The position numbers and the translations under genes were made by a program. The notes below the pieces were generated by a model. That model worked only from the letters and a program-made list of their open reading frames with translations. It had not been told where the DNA came from and did no database searches. From Tsukamurella tyrosinosolvens (GTDB lineage Bacteria; Actinomycetota; Actinomycetes; Mycobacteriales; Mycobacteriaceae), in assembly GCF_900104775.1 (NCBI RefSeq), contig NZ_FNSA01000003.1:4836001-4900000 (forward strand): a stretch of 64,000 bases of DNA. The letters run 5' to 3'. Shown in pieces: positions 63,312 to 64,000 of this stretch (positions are counted from its first letter, which is position 1; each line of letters starts with the position of its first letter).

Positions 63312-64000
63312 ATGCCCGACAGTCCGCTCATTCCAGCCCGCGTCCTGCACGTGTGGCCCGACGTCGATCGGCCCCCGCTCGTCGGCGTGGATCAGCTGCG
63401 CCCGCTGAGCGCTGAGGACCTCGGCCTCTCCGGGGCACTCGCCACCCGTATCGCCGCCTGGCAGGCGCTGTTGGAGGCCGACCATCTCGGTGGCCGCGAA
63501 GGCTGGCGCACAGCGGAAGCCGAGGCGGACTACGCCCGTGAGGCGCACGCGATCCTCGACGCGCTGGTCGTCGAGGTGCCCGGCTTCGTGATCGAGTACA
63601 GCCTCTGGCCGATCGCCGAGCGCGGCTACGCCGGCGGGTGGGCGACGGGGTGGTCACCGTCGGGCGAGACGCCGCTCCCCGCGGGCACCGACGTGCGACA
63701 GTTCGACGAGGCGCCCGAGCGGTGGGTCCGGCTGATGAGCGACTACGGCAGCACCGCCCTCTGGGCCACCTACGGGAACATCGGGCCCGAGCACCTGAAC
63801 CTGCCCGCGGCCCTCGCGGCCGAACTGCAGGCGTGGCAGGCGATCTGGGACAGCGAGCTGGACTGGGAGACGGGCTGGAGCTCGGACGCCGCGGCACAGC
63901 GGTACCGCGACGACGGCCTGCGGCTGCTGCCCCTCGTCGCCGCGGAGTTGCCCGGGCACGTCGTCGAGCTGATCGCCGGCGGCGACCGGGCCTACGCCGG
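63312..64000 (+). CDS. Hypothetical repeat protein, runs off the window
   Basis: The frame is open from ATG 63312 to the end, at least 229 residues. Two halves are alike: a segment from about 42 (AAWQALLEADHLGGREGWRTAEAEADYAREAHAILDALVVEVPGFVIEY) and one from about 175 (QAWQAIWDSELDWETGWSSDAAAQRYRDDGLRLLPLVAAELPGHVVEL). Both are followed by R-x-YAG. It thus consists of tandem repeats of about 120 residues. Tryptophan-rich and acidic. I do not recognise a family. Confidence 0.75.
   Translation, partial: MPDSPLIPARVLHVWPDVDRPPLVGVDQLRPLSAEDLGLSGALATRIAAWQALLEADHLGGREGWRTAEAEADYAREAHAILDALVVEVPGFVIEYSLWPIAERGYAGGWATGWSPSGETPLPAGTDVRQFDEAPERWVRLMSDYGSTALWATYGNIGPEHLNLPAALAAELQAWQAIWDSELDWETGWSSDAAAQRYRDDGLRLLPLVAAELPGHVVELIAGGDRAYA

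Overview
The window is about 70% G+C. Nearly every reading frame ends its codons in G or C, many genes start with GTG or TTG, and many starts look leaderless (a -10 hexamer 6-8 nt before the start codon). With the gene content (PE-PPE-domain esterase, MMPL transporter with a long tail, MurT/GatD, phytase-like lipoprotein, PimE-like GT87 mannosyltransferase) this points to a mycolic-acid-containing actinobacterium (Mycobacteriales). The backbone follows the order I recall from the M. tuberculosis Rv3710-Rv3754 interval: leuA, murT-gatD, recR-ebfC, Ami1-type amidase, SRPBCC, FAD oxidase, cfa synthase, dnaX, aspC with ffs and tRNA-Ser, primase-polymerase/ligC, tadA and its partner, tyrA. Tsukamurella is my best guess for the genus, with low confidence.

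Layout. 1-720: leuA end and a decayed polysaccharide-deacetylase remnant. 0.7-15.9 kb: accessory region with a DMT exporter divergent from a MocR regulator, hmp, an FAD dehydrogenase/SDR pair divergent from a TetR gene, a frameshifted CynX-type MFS gene, a GntR-controlled aromatic meta-cleavage cluster (acylpyruvase, extradiol dioxygenase, flavin monooxygenase), a LysR/EamA divergent pair and a methyltransferase. 15.9-29.6 kb: conserved core (murT-gatD, ogt and small genes, a P-loop kinase, recR, ebfC, amidase, pseudouridine synthase, SRPBCC, FAD oxidase plus cfa, dnaX). 29.7-35.5 kb: a phosphate-regulated alkaline phosphatase with a triplicated 3' end, ThrE-type exporter, GT87, aspC, SRP RNA and tRNA-Ser(GGA). 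35.5-47 kb: SRPBCC/ArsR unit, PE-PPE esterase, phytase-like lipoprotein, NHEJ-type primase-polymerase plus LigC, DinB/WYL pair, GluQ synthetase and a GlxA-type regulator. 47-51 kb: one uninterrupted frame joining an MMPL transporter to a tRNA-guanine transglycosylase-like domain. 51-57 kb: lipoprotein, arylamine acetyltransferase, DUF2306 protein, tRNA-Ser(CGA), tadA and partner, tyrA, RidA. 57-64 kb: CocE-type hydrolase, GAF regulator and aldehyde dehydrogenase with shared upstream repeats, a VapBC-like toxin/antitoxin pair and a repeat-containing protein running off the end.

The most unusual items are the MMPL-Tgt fusion, whose Tgt part lacks the usual zinc cysteines; the 58-bp triplication of the alkaline-phosphatase 3' end beside a four-unit PHO box; a 9-mer (GCACCGTCG) that I count about 45 times; and several clean operators (27-bp perfect palindrome at lysR, 28-bp dyad at tetR, three 19-bp-spaced repeats at gntR, TGCAAC triplets at two promoters around one regulator).
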